From contig CP072828.1 of the NCBI GenBank assembly GCA_017945845.1, positions 372,001-436,000 of the forward strand: a stretch of 64,000 bases of DNA, written 5' to 3'. Positions 45,867 through 54,452 of the stretch are shown here, one piece after another. The stretch is from Carnobacteriaceae bacterium zg-C25 (GTDB lineage Bacteria > Bacillota > Bacilli > Lactobacillales > Aerococcaceae). The position numbers and the translations under genes were made by a program. How positions within the stretch are numbered: position 1 is the first letter of the stretch; every line of letters starts with the position of its first letter. The notes under the pieces were generated by a model, which ran no database searches, had not been told where the DNA came from, and worked only from the letters and a program-made list of their open reading frames with translations.

Positions 45867-46694
45867 ATGACTAAAATTAAACGCACACATCGTTTGATTG
45901 ATATGACGCATTATTTATTGTCAAATCCAATGAAATTGATTCCGCTGACATATTTTTCAACAAAATATGATTCAGCTAAATCATCGATTAGTGAAGATTT
46001 AGATATTTTAAAAGATACGTTTCAAAAGCAAGGAACAGGTATTATTGAAACGGTTCCGGGTGCAGCTGGTGGCGTACGCTATTTGCCATTTATGGAAAAA
46101 ACAGAGGTTAAAAAAGTATTAACGTATTTAAAAACCGAAATGGAACACCCTGATCGTGTGTTGCCGGGAGATTATGTCTATTTATCTGATTTACTCGGTA
46201 GTCCAAGTGTGCTTTCACGTGTTGGACGTCTAATTGCCACGCAATTCATTCATAAACAAGTGGATGTTGTCATGACGGTAGCGACAAAAGGTGTGCCATT
46301 AGCACAAGCTGTTGCTAGAGAATTAGGTGTGCCATTTGTAATTGTACGTCGTGATTCTAAAGTAACTGAAGGGGCAACGGTCAGTGTCAATTACGCGTCA
46401 GCTTCTTCTCGTCGTGTTGAAAAAATGGAATTATCCAAACGGAGTTTACCTGAAAATTCTCGCGTATTAATTATTGACGACTTCTTAAAAGGCGGGGGTA
46501 CGGTCAACGGGATGTGTAGTTTAGTCGAAGAGTTTAAATCAAAAACGATTGGGATTGCTGTTTTTGTCGAAACAAAATTTGTGGGTAAAACAGACGTGCC
46601 GTCTTATGTCTCATTGTTGAAAATTGATGAATTGGATTACCGAGAAAAACGCATTCAAGTGAGTCTAGGCAATTACATTGAAAAACGAAAATAA
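45867..46694 (+). CDS. purR: pur operon regulator PurR
   Basis: A 275-residue regulator with an N-terminal winged helix (RTHRLIDMTHYLLSNP, SAKSSISEDLDILKDTF) and a phosphoribosyltransferase-like domain whose PRPP loop is VLIIDDFLKGGGTVNG. In Gram-positive bacteria it controls purine genes by binding PRPP. GGAAAGGGG precedes the ATG. The next ORF overlaps its stop. Confidence 0.94.
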   Translation: MTKIKRTHRLIDMTHYLLSNPMKLIPLTYFSTKYDSAKSSISEDLDILKDTFQKQGTGIIETVPGAAGGVRYLPFMEKTEVKKVLTYLKTEMEHPDRVLPGDYVYLSDLLGSPSVLSRVGRLIATQFIHKQVDVVMTVATKGVPLAQAVARELGVPFVIVRRDSKVTEGATVSVNYASASSRRVEKMELSKRSLPENSRVLIIDDFLKGGGTVNGMCSLVEEFKSKTIGIAVFVETKFVGKTDVPSYVSLLKIDELDYREKRIQVSLGNYIEKRK

Positions 46695-46705
46695 TGGAGA
46701 ATGAG

Positions 46706-47467
46706 ATGATCACGTATTTAACGTCTGTACAAAATCCGCGCGTGAAATCGTGGAAAAAATTGCATACTGCAAAAGGGCGTAAAAAAGAACAACGTTATTT
46801 AATTGAAACATGGCATTTAGTCGAAGAAGCGCATCGTGCCAATCAATTGATTGAATGCATGCTCACACAAGAGGCATACGACACGTATGGTAGTCAGTTA
46901 ACTGTGCCAATCAGCATTATTTCTAATGATGTGATGAACGAATTGACACAAACACAGACACCGACAGGTGTTTTTGGTGTGGTGAAAACGTCTATTCAAC
47001 AATCTGTCGACAAAAAAGGAAAGTATATTTTATTAGATGGTGTACAAGATCCGGGCAATGTTGGAACGATTATACGAACGGCAGATGCAGCGGGATTTGA
47101 TGGCGTCATCATTGGTGAGGGTACAGTTGACGTATTTAATGATAAAACGGTACGCGCCATGCAAGGTAGTCAATTTCATATTGCCCTTTATAAAGGGGAG
47201 TTAGTCACTGTTATTGAACAGTTGCAACAACAAAATACACGTGTTTTAGCGACTGCACTTGATGCAACGTCACAAGATTTATTAACCGTTGAAAAAAGTG
47301 ATAATGTTGCCATAGTTGTTGGAAATGAAGGTAGCGGTGTATCGACAAACGTCCTTGAAAAATGTAATCAAACCGTTTACATACGTATGCTCGGTCAAGC
47401 GGAATCATTGAATGTTGCGGTTGCTGCAGGTATTGCCATGTATCATTTTATAGGAGAGAAAGTATGA
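46706..47467 (+). CDS. SpoU/TrmH-family RNA 2'-O-methyltransferase
   Basis: A SPOUT methyltransferase of about 253 residues. The N-terminal substrate-binding part is SVQNPRVKSWKKLHTAKGRK; the knot domain has LLDGVQDPGNVGTIIRTADA, VVGNEGSGVS and SLNVAVAAGIAMY. It resembles rRNA methyltransferases of the RlmB/YsgA group; the target base is not known. An ATG at 46694 overlaps the purR stop, but GGAG at 46696-46699 favours the ATG at 46706. The stop overlaps the next start (ATGA). Confidence 0.88.
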   Translation: MITYLTSVQNPRVKSWKKLHTAKGRKKEQRYLIETWHLVEEAHRANQLIECMLTQEAYDTYGSQLTVPISIISNDVMNELTQTQTPTGVFGVVKTSIQQSVDKKGKYILLDGVQDPGNVGTIIRTADAAGFDGVIIGEGTVDVFNDKTVRAMQGSQFHIALYKGELVTVIEQLQQQNTRVLATALDATSQDLLTVEKSDNVAIVVGNEGSGVSTNVLEKCNQTVYIRMLGQAESLNVAVAAGIAMYHFIGEKV

Positions 47468-47775
47468 GATTTGATGTTGTATCCTTCACAGCGATTGCTT
47501 ATATCATTAGTTTAGTGATGGAATGTTTTCGACTGTATTCAAAAGAAAAGCAAAAAAGTCGCTTAACGGCTAAAGTATCGGGGCTCATTTTATTTGCGTA
47601 TGCAACGATTTTGTATATGACGAATCAAGATTTAGCCAATCATGCGATTTTAGTCATTGTGTCGCTAACCTTATTGCAACTGTCCGTGTTTGATGATTAC
47701 AAAGTAAATAAAACGCGAAAGCCACTTGTTATGGGTATGGTTCATGCGATTTTTGCTTGGTACTTTTTAAGATAG
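47464..47775 (+). CDS. small membrane protein of unknown function
   Basis: A 103-residue protein with about three hydrophobic helices (FTAIAYIISLVMECF, VSGLILFAYATILYM, AILVIVSLTLLQLSVF) and a C-terminal hydrophobic patch. It overlaps the methyltransferase gene by 4 bp and precedes the glutaredoxin-like gene by a few bases, so it belongs to that operon. No family recognised. Confidence 0.72.
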   Translation: MRFDVVSFTAIAYIISLVMECFRLYSKEKQKSRLTAKVSGLILFAYATILYMTNQDLANHAILVIVSLTLLQLSVFDDYKVNKTRKPLVMGMVHAIFAWYFLR

Positions 47776-47784
47776 GAGTGAGTG

Positions 47785-48072
47785 ATGTTGAAAGAACACA
47801 TTTTTTATTATTCTTCACATTGTCCTGACTGTCCGCCATTTAAAGATGAGTTAGACAGACAAGGTTTAAATTATGAAGCGGTTGATATTACAGCAAGTAT
47901 GAAAAATTTAAAACGCTTTTTAGCGTTGCGTGATAATCGTCCTGAATTTGACGAGAGAAAACAGTGGGGATTTGTTGGTGTTCCTGTTTTACATACCAAA
48001 GATGATCAGTTTATTTTTGAATTAAATGATTTAAATGGAACATCTTGTAAATTAACCAATTTTGAAAAATAA
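47785..48072 (+). CDS. glutaredoxin-like thioredoxin-fold protein
   Basis: A 95-residue protein with a CPDC redox motif (Cys13, Cys16) after HIFYYSSH, a second-helix segment and a cis-Pro loop GVPVLHT. This matches small glutaredoxin-like proteins of Firmicutes. With gshAB in the genome a glutathione-linked role is possible. The GGAG at 47775-47778 supports the ATG at 47785 rather than the GTG one codon earlier. Confidence 0.82.
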   Translation: MLKEHIFYYSSHCPDCPPFKDELDRQGLNYEAVDITASMKNLKRFLALRDNRPEFDERKQWGFVGVPVLHTKDDQFIFELNDLNGTSCKLTNFEK

Positions 48073-48087
48073 ATACAAGCAATATCG

Positions 48088-48116
48088 TTGGATTAGGTCC
48101 TAGTATATGATATGCT
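48088..48116 (+). promoter_or_regulatory. promoter of sodA
   Basis: TTGGAT (48088-48093), 17 bp, TATGCT (48111-48116). Confidence 0.55.
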
Positions 48117-48149
48117 AACACTATTAAAACACTATTCGGAGGAAATATT

Positions 48150-48755
48150 ATGACATTTGAATTACCAAAATTAGAGTACGCTTATTCTGCGTTAGAGCCA
48201 CATATCGATGCTTTAACAATGGAAATTCACCATTCAAAACATCATCAAGCTTATGTGACAAACTTAAATGCGGCTTTAGAAAGTGCGCCTGAATTTTTTG
48301 AAAAATCAATTGATGAATTGGTTGCTCATTTAAATGAAGTACCAGAAAATATTCGTATGGCTGTACGTAACAACGGTGGTGGACATGCAAACCACTCATT
48401 CTTCTGGACATCATTATCTGCTAATGGTGGCGAATTACACGGCGAATTGAAAGATGCTATCGTTGCTAAATTTGGTAGTGTAGAAGCGTTTAAAGAAGCG
48501 TTTGAAACAGCAGCAAAAACACGTTTTGGTTCAGGCTGGGCTTGGTTAGTTGTTTCAAATGGCGAGTTAGAAGTCGTATCAACACCAAATCAAGATTCTC
48601 CATTAACAGATGGAAAAACACCAATTTTAGGTTTAGACGTTTGGGAACATGCTTATTACTTAAACTATCAAAACCGTCGTCCTGACTATGTTTCAGCATT
48701 CTGGAACGTTGTTGACTGGGCAAAAGCAAATGAACGTTTTGTTGCAGCAAAATAA
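48150..48755 (+). CDS. sodA: superoxide dismutase (Mn/Fe)
   Basis: A 201-residue enzyme converting superoxide to peroxide. Metal ligands: His in [12 protein letters not shown], His in [10 protein letters not shown], Asp and His in [13 protein letters not shown]. Gly/Gln signature residues around GGGHANHS and the overall sequence fit the Mn form typical of lactic bacteria. GGAGG precedes the ATG. It converges with the ThrE pair. Confidence 0.96.
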   Translation: MTFELPKLEYAYSALEPHIDALTMEIHHSKHHQAYVTNLNAALESAPEFFEKSIDELVAHLNEVPENIRMAVRNNGGGHANHSFFWTSLSANGGELHGELKDAIVAKFGSVEAFKEAFETAAKTRFGSGWAWLVVSNGELEVVSTPNQDSPLTDGKTPILGLDVWEHAYYLNYQNRRPDYVSAFWNVVDWAKANERFVAAK

Positions 48756-48806
48756 TAGGTTATGATTAAGATAGACACGTATTATAATGATTAACTAACG
48801 AACTAA

Positions 48807-48845
48807 AAAAACAGACCGCAAGTGTTAATTTGCGGTCTGTTTTGA
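48807..48845. terminator. shared bidirectional terminator of sodA and the ThrE operon
   Basis: AAAACAGACCGCAA and TTGCGGTCTGTTTT pair around an 8-nt loop, with A-run before and T-run after. Confidence 0.9.
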
Positions 48846-49277
48846 TTTTTTAAATTTATAAACGAGTTTGAACGATGAATCGACAATAATAATCGCAATG
48901 GCAATCGCAATGGACGTTTCAAGTGTAGCCACTAAGTTTTGGTAACCGTGATGCGGGTTATTACTAATGTAAAAATATACGGTACGGTATACGCCAACCC
49001 CTGGTACGATTGGTAAAAATGAGGGGATAAAAAACATTGTAACCGGTGATTTATAGCGTCGTGCAAAAATATTGCTTAAAACGGCTACGGCTAAACTAGA
49101 TACAAATGATGCAATCGAGTTGTTGCTATACTCAAGGACAATACTGTATACCACCCAACAAATCGCACCGCCAAGACCGCTAGGTAATAAGAAATGGCGT
49201 GGGGCGTCTAGCGTAATGGCGCCGGCATATGTTGCAACAAACGATGTGATGATGGCAACCCAAATGTTTGTGATCAT
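48825..49277 (-). CDS. threonine/serine exporter, C-terminal half (ThrE2/DUF3815)
   Basis: A 150-residue protein with four or five membrane helices (IWVAIITSFVATYAGAITL, AICWVVYSIVLEYS, FIPSFLPIVPGVGVYRTVYF). It is the small subunit of a split ThrE-type amino acid exporter. Its ATG overlaps the stop of the larger subunit by 4 bp (ATGA), so the two are coupled. The end lies inside the shared terminator. Confidence 0.85.
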   Translation of the reverse strand: MITNIWVAIITSFVATYAGAITLDAPRHFLLPSGLGGAICWVVYSIVLEYSNNSIASFVSSLAVAVLSNIFARRYKSPVTMFFIPSFLPIVPGVGVYRTVYFYISNNPHHGYQNLVATLETSIAIAIAIIIVDSSFKLVYKFKKSKQTAN

Positions 49278-50041
49278 AAAATATAGGCACCTCCTCCAGA
49301 AAGAATAACGCCAATTGTAATGCCGCCTGCAATAGATAAGCCAACGATTAATGCTTCAAGCGTTCTTGCGACACCGGAAGTGTAGTCGCCTTTAAAAGTA
49401 TCACGAATGGCGTTAGTAATGAGTGTTCCGGGTACCATTGGCATCACTGAACCATAAATAATGGCGTTGAGCGTAATGGAATCGGGGAGTAATCGAACAC
49501 CAATTGTGGAAATGATACCAATTATGGCGCAACAACATAAATTTCGTAAAAATAAAGCGTCTTTTTGATGTCTAAATAAATGCCAAATCACTAAACTAAA
49601 TAATGTGTTAATGGCGGTAATACCAGCTTCAAACAAGTTACCGTTTAACATTAAAGTAAAACCAATGGCTAAAATCAAATTAGAAATATTTTGTTCACGT
49701 GGTGTATATTGCGTGCTAGAAAGTGTGCGTAGTTGATTGTACGCATCATCAAAACTAATATTACCCGCAACGAGTTGTCTTGAAATGTTGTTCACGTGAT
49801 GAATATTGTTTAAATTGACTGAGCGGTATCGGATGCGTTGAATGAGTGTGATGGCTTCAATGGATGGATCGTCTAATGTAATCATCAATCCTGTAGTTAA
49901 TACAAACGCTTCGGTTGTTTCAAATTGTGTAATTTTTAAAATGTATTCCATTGTTTCTTCTACACGATACGTTTCAGCGTTGCTTTCAAGCATAATTTTT
50001 CCAGCAAGTAATGCAATATCAGCAATTTTTCGATGTGGCAT
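49274..50041 (-). CDS. threonine/serine exporter, N-terminal half (ThrE/DUF1212)
   Basis: About 255 residues. The soluble N-terminal region (AGKIMLESNAETYRVEETM, then a DUF1212 pattern ending in RSVNLNNIHHVNNISR) leads to five membrane helices ending VGLSIAGGITIGVIL. The ORF can be read from 50113, but AAAGGA before the ATG at 50041 and the start MPHRKIADIALLAGK, normal for the family, favour the shorter form. Confidence 0.87.
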   Translation of the reverse strand: MPHRKIADIALLAGKIMLESNAETYRVEETMEYILKITQFETTEAFVLTTGLMITLDDPSIEAITLIQRIRYRSVNLNNIHHVNNISRQLVAGNISFDDAYNQLRTLSSTQYTPREQNISNLILAIGFTLMLNGNLFEAGITAINTLFSLVIWHLFRHQKDALFLRNLCCCAIIGIISTIGVRLLPDSITLNAIIYGSVMPMVPGTLITNAIRDTFKGDYTSGVARTLEALIVGLSIAGGITIGVILSGGGAYIL

Positions 50042-50277
50042 AGTATTCCTTTCGCAGTCAAAATCGATGGAAAAGACATCGATTTTTATACTGTATAAAC
50101 TGAAAATGATCAAATTTAGTATAGCATAAAAACAATATAGCGACTAGGTATTCTATTTTGAAAAGTAACGTTGTGGATAAGTCAAAATATGACAATTAAA
50201 GGAGGGAAAAGGATTTTTATAGCATGAATAGAGAAAGAAATAAATTGCTATTATTGTAATGAATAGTTGTAGAAAGT

Positions 50278-50311
50278 AAAAAAAAGACCACCTAAAAGGT
50301 AGTCTTTAAAT
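50278..50311 (-). terminator. terminator of the first lipoprotein gene
   Basis: On the minus strand AAAGACTACC-TTTT-AGGTGGTCTTT followed by a T-run. Confidence 0.85.
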
Positions 50312-50326
50312 GATTTAATGATGTGA

Positions 50327-50938
50327 TTATTCGTTTGCTAAAGTATTGATGACATCGTATGCTTCTTTAGATAATTGTTCACTGTTTTCGCCAGTTGCAT
50401 AGATATGGCTAATTAAAATTGCTTGTTTTCCCATTTTAACAGTGTATAGATCCACTTTTTGAACTTGTCCCTCGATTGTCACTTCGGCAACACCTTTAAT
50501 TGCTTTTTTACCTGCAATTGTTGTTTCGCTAGTGACTAAACTATCACGATTACCACCTGAAGCTTCTAAAAATGCAGCAAATGCAGCTTTTGCAAAGAAA
50601 CTCAATGTGTCGTCTGTAACAGAATCTGATTCGTCGCCTTTAAGTGTAATGAAGTTAGCTGTTGAAACGTTGACTAATGCAATATCTACATCTTCTGAAT
50701 CAGCGGCACTTGTCATATCAATCCATTTAGATGGTGCCGTTAAGCTAAGTGCACCATTTGCTGATACGAATTTTTTTGTTTTGCTTGCTGATGCGTTTGC
50801 AGCTGTTGTTGACATTTCTGTTTTTGCAGTAGTTGTTGTCATAGCAGTAGTTGTCGTAGTTGTTTCTTGTTTTGTTGAAGCGGTATTCGCACAACCAACT
50901 AAAGCAACAACTGATGAGAATAAAATCAATTTTTTCAT
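50327..50938 (-). CDS. Thr-rich lipoprotein of unknown function
   Basis: A 203-residue lipoprotein: signal peptide and lipobox ALVGC (Cys16), a Thr/Ala linker of about 40 residues (TTTTTTAMTTTTAKTEMSTT), then a globular domain (FVSANGALSLTAPSKWIDM ... GKQAILISHIYATGENSE) that looks like a PsbP/MOG1-type beta domain; that assignment is by eye. The neighbour at 51131 has the same layout and is probably a paralogue. It should sit on the outer face of the membrane, with the linker crossing the wall. Confidence 0.78.
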   Translation of the reverse strand: MKKLILFSSVVALVGCANTASTKQETTTTTTAMTTTTAKTEMSTTAANASASKTKKFVSANGALSLTAPSKWIDMTSAADSEDVDIALVNVSTANFITLKGDESDSVTDDTLSFFAKAAFAAFLEASGGNRDSLVTSETTIAGKKAIKGVAEVTIEGQVQKVDLYTVKMGKQAILISHIYATGENSEQLSKEAYDVINTLANE

Positions 50939-51130
50939 GTTTTGGCTCCTTTGATTGAGTCACTAATGTATCGGTTATTTACATCATTGTGTTATAAATA
51001 ATCGTTTTGAAATATTAGTGTTGATTGTAAATATAATGACATTATAATTGATTGAAAATAATTTTGCAATTAGTGTATTTCCTCATAATTTTCCTCACTG
51101 ATACTAGTAACACCTGATAGACAGTGACAC

Positions 51131-51709
51131 TTACTCCGACATAATGGAAGCCACCATGGCATCAATTTCTTTTCGAATCGATTCAAACAAGTCTTCTTCA
51201 ACGCTGACTTTTATAAGTACGGTACGTTCGTTTAAGTTGACAGCGTATAGAACGACGATAATCTCATGTCCGTTTTCTTCTTTTTCAACAATGGTTTTTA
51301 CAGTAGGGTAGGGCATGTGATTTAAAGGGATAACGGCATGCCGTTTACTTTCAAAAGTATTTTCATTTTCAGAAAATAAAGCTTTGACATCAGACACGAT
51401 TTCTAATGCGTTGACGACAAAAGAAGCACGTGAACGATACCCGACTAATTCAAATTCCCATTTTTTTTCTTCGTTAATTTCTAACCAAAGTCTGCGGGCT
51501 CTAATCGAGAAGGCACCGTCGTGAAAGACGTATTTATCTAAATTTTCATTGATCGTTGATTGAGTTGTTGTTGATGTTGTTTCAGTAGTTGTACTAGTAG
51601 TTGTAGCTGTTGTCGACGTTGTTGTTGATGGTGGTGTTTGTGGTTGTTGTTGTGGTGTTGCGGTACAGCCAAACAAACATAAAAATGTACATAAAAAACG
51701 CTTTTTCAT
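51131..51709 (-). CDS. second Thr-rich lipoprotein, paralogue of the previous gene
   Basis: About 192 residues. Signal peptide MKKRFLCTFLCLFGC gives a lipidated Cys15. A linker of Thr/Ser/Pro follows (PPSTTTSTTATTTSTTTETT), then a domain beginning KYVFHDGAFSIRARRLWLEI and ending VLIKVSVEEDLFESIRKEID, which aligns with the paralogue's order of strands. ATG codons at 51709 and 51715 and a GTG at 51718 are possible starts; the first gives the standard lipoprotein signal. No terminator is obvious in the 192 bp before the first lipoprotein gene. Confidence 0.75.
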   Translation of the reverse strand: MKKRFLCTFLCLFGCTATPQQQPQTPPSTTTSTTATTTSTTTETTSTTTQSTINENLDKYVFHDGAFSIRARRLWLEINEEKKWEFELVGYRSRASFVVNALEIVSDVKALFSENENTFESKRHAVIPLNHMPYPTVKTIVEKEENGHEIIVVLYAVNLNERTVLIKVSVEEDLFESIRKEIDAMVASIMSE

Positions 51710-51803
51710 TGTCATCACTCATTTCGGTCTGTATTATATCGTTATTTTAACAGAAAATAACTTGATTTAAAATAACTCCAACAAAATAGACGGTATAATT
51801 TTT

Positions 51804-51903
51804 TAGGGTTGCTTTCTTGTGCTATCAATCTTATTTGACAGAGAGTCCATTTGTTAAAACACTATCTTTATGAGCCATCACTCCTATTTGATAGAGAGTC
51901 CAA
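51804..51903. repeat. degenerate tandem repeats downstream of tyrS
   Basis: TATTTGACAGAGAGTCCA (51832-51849) recurs as TATTTGATAGAGAGTCCA (51886-51903), 54 bp apart; between them GAGCCATCA and before them TTAGGGTT...GCTATCAATC recall the intergenic palindrome family. Nothing else is seen between the lipoprotein gene and tyrS. Confidence 0.5.
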
Positions 51904-51934
51904 AAAACGCCTATTGCATAAGCAATAAGCGTTA
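51903..51934 (-). terminator. terminator of tyrS
   Basis: Minus strand ACGCTTATTGC-TTAT-GCAATAGGCGT followed by TTTTT. Confidence 0.88.
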
Positions 51935-51939
51935 TCTCA

Positions 51940-53217
51940 TTAAGCTTGTGTCACGTTAACTAGGAAGTAATTCTTTTTACCACGTCGTACAATGATAAAG
52001 CGATTTTCAATTGTTTCTGTTGCGGTGATTTTAAAATCAACACTAGTCATTTTTTCGCCGTTAATGCTAATCGCACCATTGGATACATCTTCACGTGCTT
52101 GTCTACGGCTTGGTGAAATACCAATATTGACTAACCATTCCACAATGTTATCGTTAGGAGTAGTTGTGCTAAATGTTGGCATATTTTTAAAGCCTTGTGC
52201 AATATCGCTTGCACTTAACGATTTAATGTCGCCTGTAAATAGAGCAGCTGTAATGCGTTTGGCATCATTTAACGCATCTTGACCGTGTACAAATGCACAC
52301 ACTTCCTCAGCAAGACGAATTTGAGCAGCACGTTTATGCGGTTCGTTAGCAACACTTTCTTCTAATTGTGCAATTTCGTCTTGTGATAAAAATGTAAAGT
52401 ATTTTAAATATTTAATCACATCACGATCATCTTGATTTAACCAAAATTGGTAAAATTCGTACGGTGTTGTTTTTTCCGGGTCTAACCAAACGGCACCACC
52501 AGCCGTTTTACCGAATTTTGTACCATCGGCTTTTAACATTAACGGAATCGTTAAACCGAACGCTTTTGCTTGGTGACCGGCTTTTTTACGAATTAACTCT
52601 AAACCAGCCGTAATATTTCCCCATTGATCAGCGCCACCAATTTGTAATTGCACACCTTCATTTTCAAATAAGTGTAAAAAGTCCATTGACTGTAAAATTT
52701 GATATGAAAATTCAGTGAATGAAATACCTGTTTCTAAACGACTGGATACAATATCTTTTGCTAACATCGTATTGATATTAAAATGTTTTCCAAAGTCACG
52801 TAAAAAATCTAAAAGGGATAATTGATGTGTCCAGTCGTAGTTGTTTACCATTTTTACCGCTTGCTTATCGGCATCACTTGTTAAAAATAGTTTTTGCATT
52901 TGAGCCGTTAGTTTTTGTACGTTGTGTTGTACAGCTTCCATAGATTGTAATTGGCGTTCGCTTGTACGTCCGCTTGGGTCACCAATACTACCTGTTGCAC
53001 CACCAATTAAAATAACGGGGGTGTGGCCAGCCATTTGGAAACGGCGTAAAATCATGAAGGGAATTAAATGACCGATATGCATCGAGTCACCTGTTGGGTC
53101 AACCCCGCAGTATACGCTAATTTTTTGTTGAGAAACTAATTCGTGTAATCCTTTTTCATCGGTTTGTTGGTTAATGGCACCACGCCATTGTAAATCTTCA
53201 ATAATATTCATATTCAT
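51940..53217 (-). CDS. tyrS: tyrosyl-tRNA synthetase
   Basis: A 425-residue class I synthetase. CGVDPTGDSMHIGHLIPFM contains the HIGH motif, LQIGGADQWGNITAG binds tyrosine, and KADGTKFGKTAGG is the KMSKS equivalent (KFGKT). The C-terminal S4 domain (SRRQAREDVSNGAISINGEK) binds tRNA. MNMNII gives two close ATGs. The T-box upstream controls it. Confidence 0.96.
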   Translation of the reverse strand: MNMNIIEDLQWRGAINQQTDEKGLHELVSQQKISVYCGVDPTGDSMHIGHLIPFMILRRFQMAGHTPVILIGGATGSIGDPSGRTSERQLQSMEAVQHNVQKLTAQMQKLFLTSDADKQAVKMVNNYDWTHQLSLLDFLRDFGKHFNINTMLAKDIVSSRLETGISFTEFSYQILQSMDFLHLFENEGVQLQIGGADQWGNITAGLELIRKKAGHQAKAFGLTIPLMLKADGTKFGKTAGGAVWLDPEKTTPYEFYQFWLNQDDRDVIKYLKYFTFLSQDEIAQLEESVANEPHKRAAQIRLAEEVCAFVHGQDALNDAKRITAALFTGDIKSLSASDIAQGFKNMPTFSTTTPNDNIVEWLVNIGISPSRRQAREDVSNGAISINGEKMTSVDFKITATETIENRFIIVRRGKKNYFLVNVTQA

Positions 53218-53239
53218 TTCCTTTCTACTGTTTATGCCA

Positions 53240-53460
53240 TAAAAAAAGCCCTAGCAAAATGCTAGGGACGATAGATTACCGCGGTACCACCCAAGTTATT
53301 TGTCAATGACAAATCTCTTTTTCACGTAACGTGTGAAACGCCCAATGGGTTGCTCCGTTGTGTAATTCAATAAACGGGTGTGTTAGTTTTCAGCAACCAC
53401 TAACTTTCTAAAAGCACTGACGTTTATTTACTATCAATTTCATCGCAATATATTTTTCGT
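53240..53460 (-). promoter_or_regulatory. T-box leader of tyrS (tyrosine specific)
   Basis: On the minus strand the leader has stem I elements (AGAAAGTTAGTGG, CTGAAAACTAAC), a specifier region GAATTACACAACGGAG with UAC (tyrosine) at 53364-53362, and the conserved T-box GGGTGGTACCGCGG (53292-53279). It ends in the terminator CCCTAGC-ATTTT-GCTAGGG plus seven T (53267-53241). Uncharged tRNA-Tyr would prevent termination. Confidence 0.93.
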
Positions 53461-53461
53461 G

Positions 53462-53490
53462 ATTATAGCATGCTAAAATTTCAATGTCAA
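53462..53490 (-). promoter_or_regulatory. promoter of tyrS
   Basis: Consensus TTGACA (53490-53485), 17 bp, TATAAT (53467-53462). The -35 box overlaps the last codons of the LacI-family gene. Confidence 0.88.
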
Positions 53491-54452
53491 ACCGTTTTGC
53501 CGGCGATTAATTTAATGGGTAATTCGTAGCATCGTTGTGCTAATTTTTCGTGATTCATCTTTTTAATTAATAAATCTACCATTAATTTTGCCATTTCATG
53601 AATGGGTTGTTGAATGGTTGTTAAATGTGGAACAAAATTTTCAATAAATGCTGTTCCGTCATATCCAATTAGTTTTATATCTTTTGGGATGGCTAATCCC
53701 AGTTGGTCGGCAACTTTTAAGACAAGTAGTGCCGTTAAATCGTCTGTTGTAAAAATGGCATCACATTTAGCGTTCGTCAAAATGGTTTTAATTTCCATTT
53801 GTTTACGAGCCGGAGAATAGTTGCTCGATAATTTGTAAACAGGGGCATCAGGTAAAATCGATGAAAATCCTTTTTGTCGATTGCCTGTTGGTGAATTGGA
53901 ATTGTCACTACCTGTAATGATGATCGGTTTTTTACAGTGTGCTGCCAACAACGTTTGAGCAGCAAGTTGTCCGCCTGAAAAATTGTCAGATGAGACAACA
54001 CAAATATCGGGTGCTAAATTGCGATCAAAAGAAATAATAGGTGCACTGACGTGATGGTAGTCGTCAACGTCTAAGTTGTGACTACTTGAAATGATACCGT
54101 CCACTTGATTGGCAGAAAGCATCTCCAAATATTCTTTTTCTTTTGCGATATCATTTTCGCTATTGCAAATAATTGTTTTATAACCGTTTTGAAACAGCTC
54201 TTTTTCTAGCGCATCAATTAATTCGGCAAAAAAGATGTGTTTGACACTTGGGAAAATTAGACCAACGAGTTGAGCGGGTTTGCCTTGTAACCCGCGGGCT
54301 AATGAATTGGGTTTATAGCCAAGCGTTTTCATGGCATCTTGAACCGTTTGAATGGTTTTTTCGGATAGGTATCCTTTTTTGTTAATGACACGAGAAACGG
54401 TAGTTGGACTAACGCCAGCTAGTTTTGCCACATCGGTAAGTTTAGCGACCAT
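53487..54452 (-). CDS. scrR: LacI-family repressor of the sucrose operon (ScrR)
   Basis: A 321-residue repressor: helix-turn-helix KLTDVAKLAGVSPTTVSRVI with hinge YKPNSLARGLQ, then a periplasmic-binding-like domain (VGLIFPSVKHIFFAEL, GIISSSHN, DAIFTTDDLTALLVLK, IGYDGTAFIENFVPHLTTI). It overlaps scrB by 11 bp and so is cotranscribed with it. The two operators at 55910 and 55988 are its likely targets, released by a sucrose or fructose metabolite. Confidence 0.9.
   Translation of the reverse strand: MVAKLTDVAKLAGVSPTTVSRVINKKGYLSEKTIQTVQDAMKTLGYKPNSLARGLQGKPAQLVGLIFPSVKHIFFAELIDALEKELFQNGYKTIICNSENDIAKEKEYLEMLSANQVDGIISSSHNLDVDDYHHVSAPIISFDRNLAPDICVVSSDNFSGGQLAAQTLLAAHCKKPIIITGSDNSNSPTGNRQKGFSSILPDAPVYKLSSNYSPARKQMEIKTILTNAKCDAIFTTDDLTALLVLKVADQLGLAIPKDIKLIGYDGTAFIENFVPHLTTIQQPIHEMAKLMVDLLIKKMNHEKLAQRCYELPIKLIAGKTV

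Noticed and set aside
50532-50954. 140-codon plus-strand ORF opposite the first lipoprotein gene
   Set aside because: Created by the Thr-rich codon run on the other strand; no binding site, and composition is low complexity.
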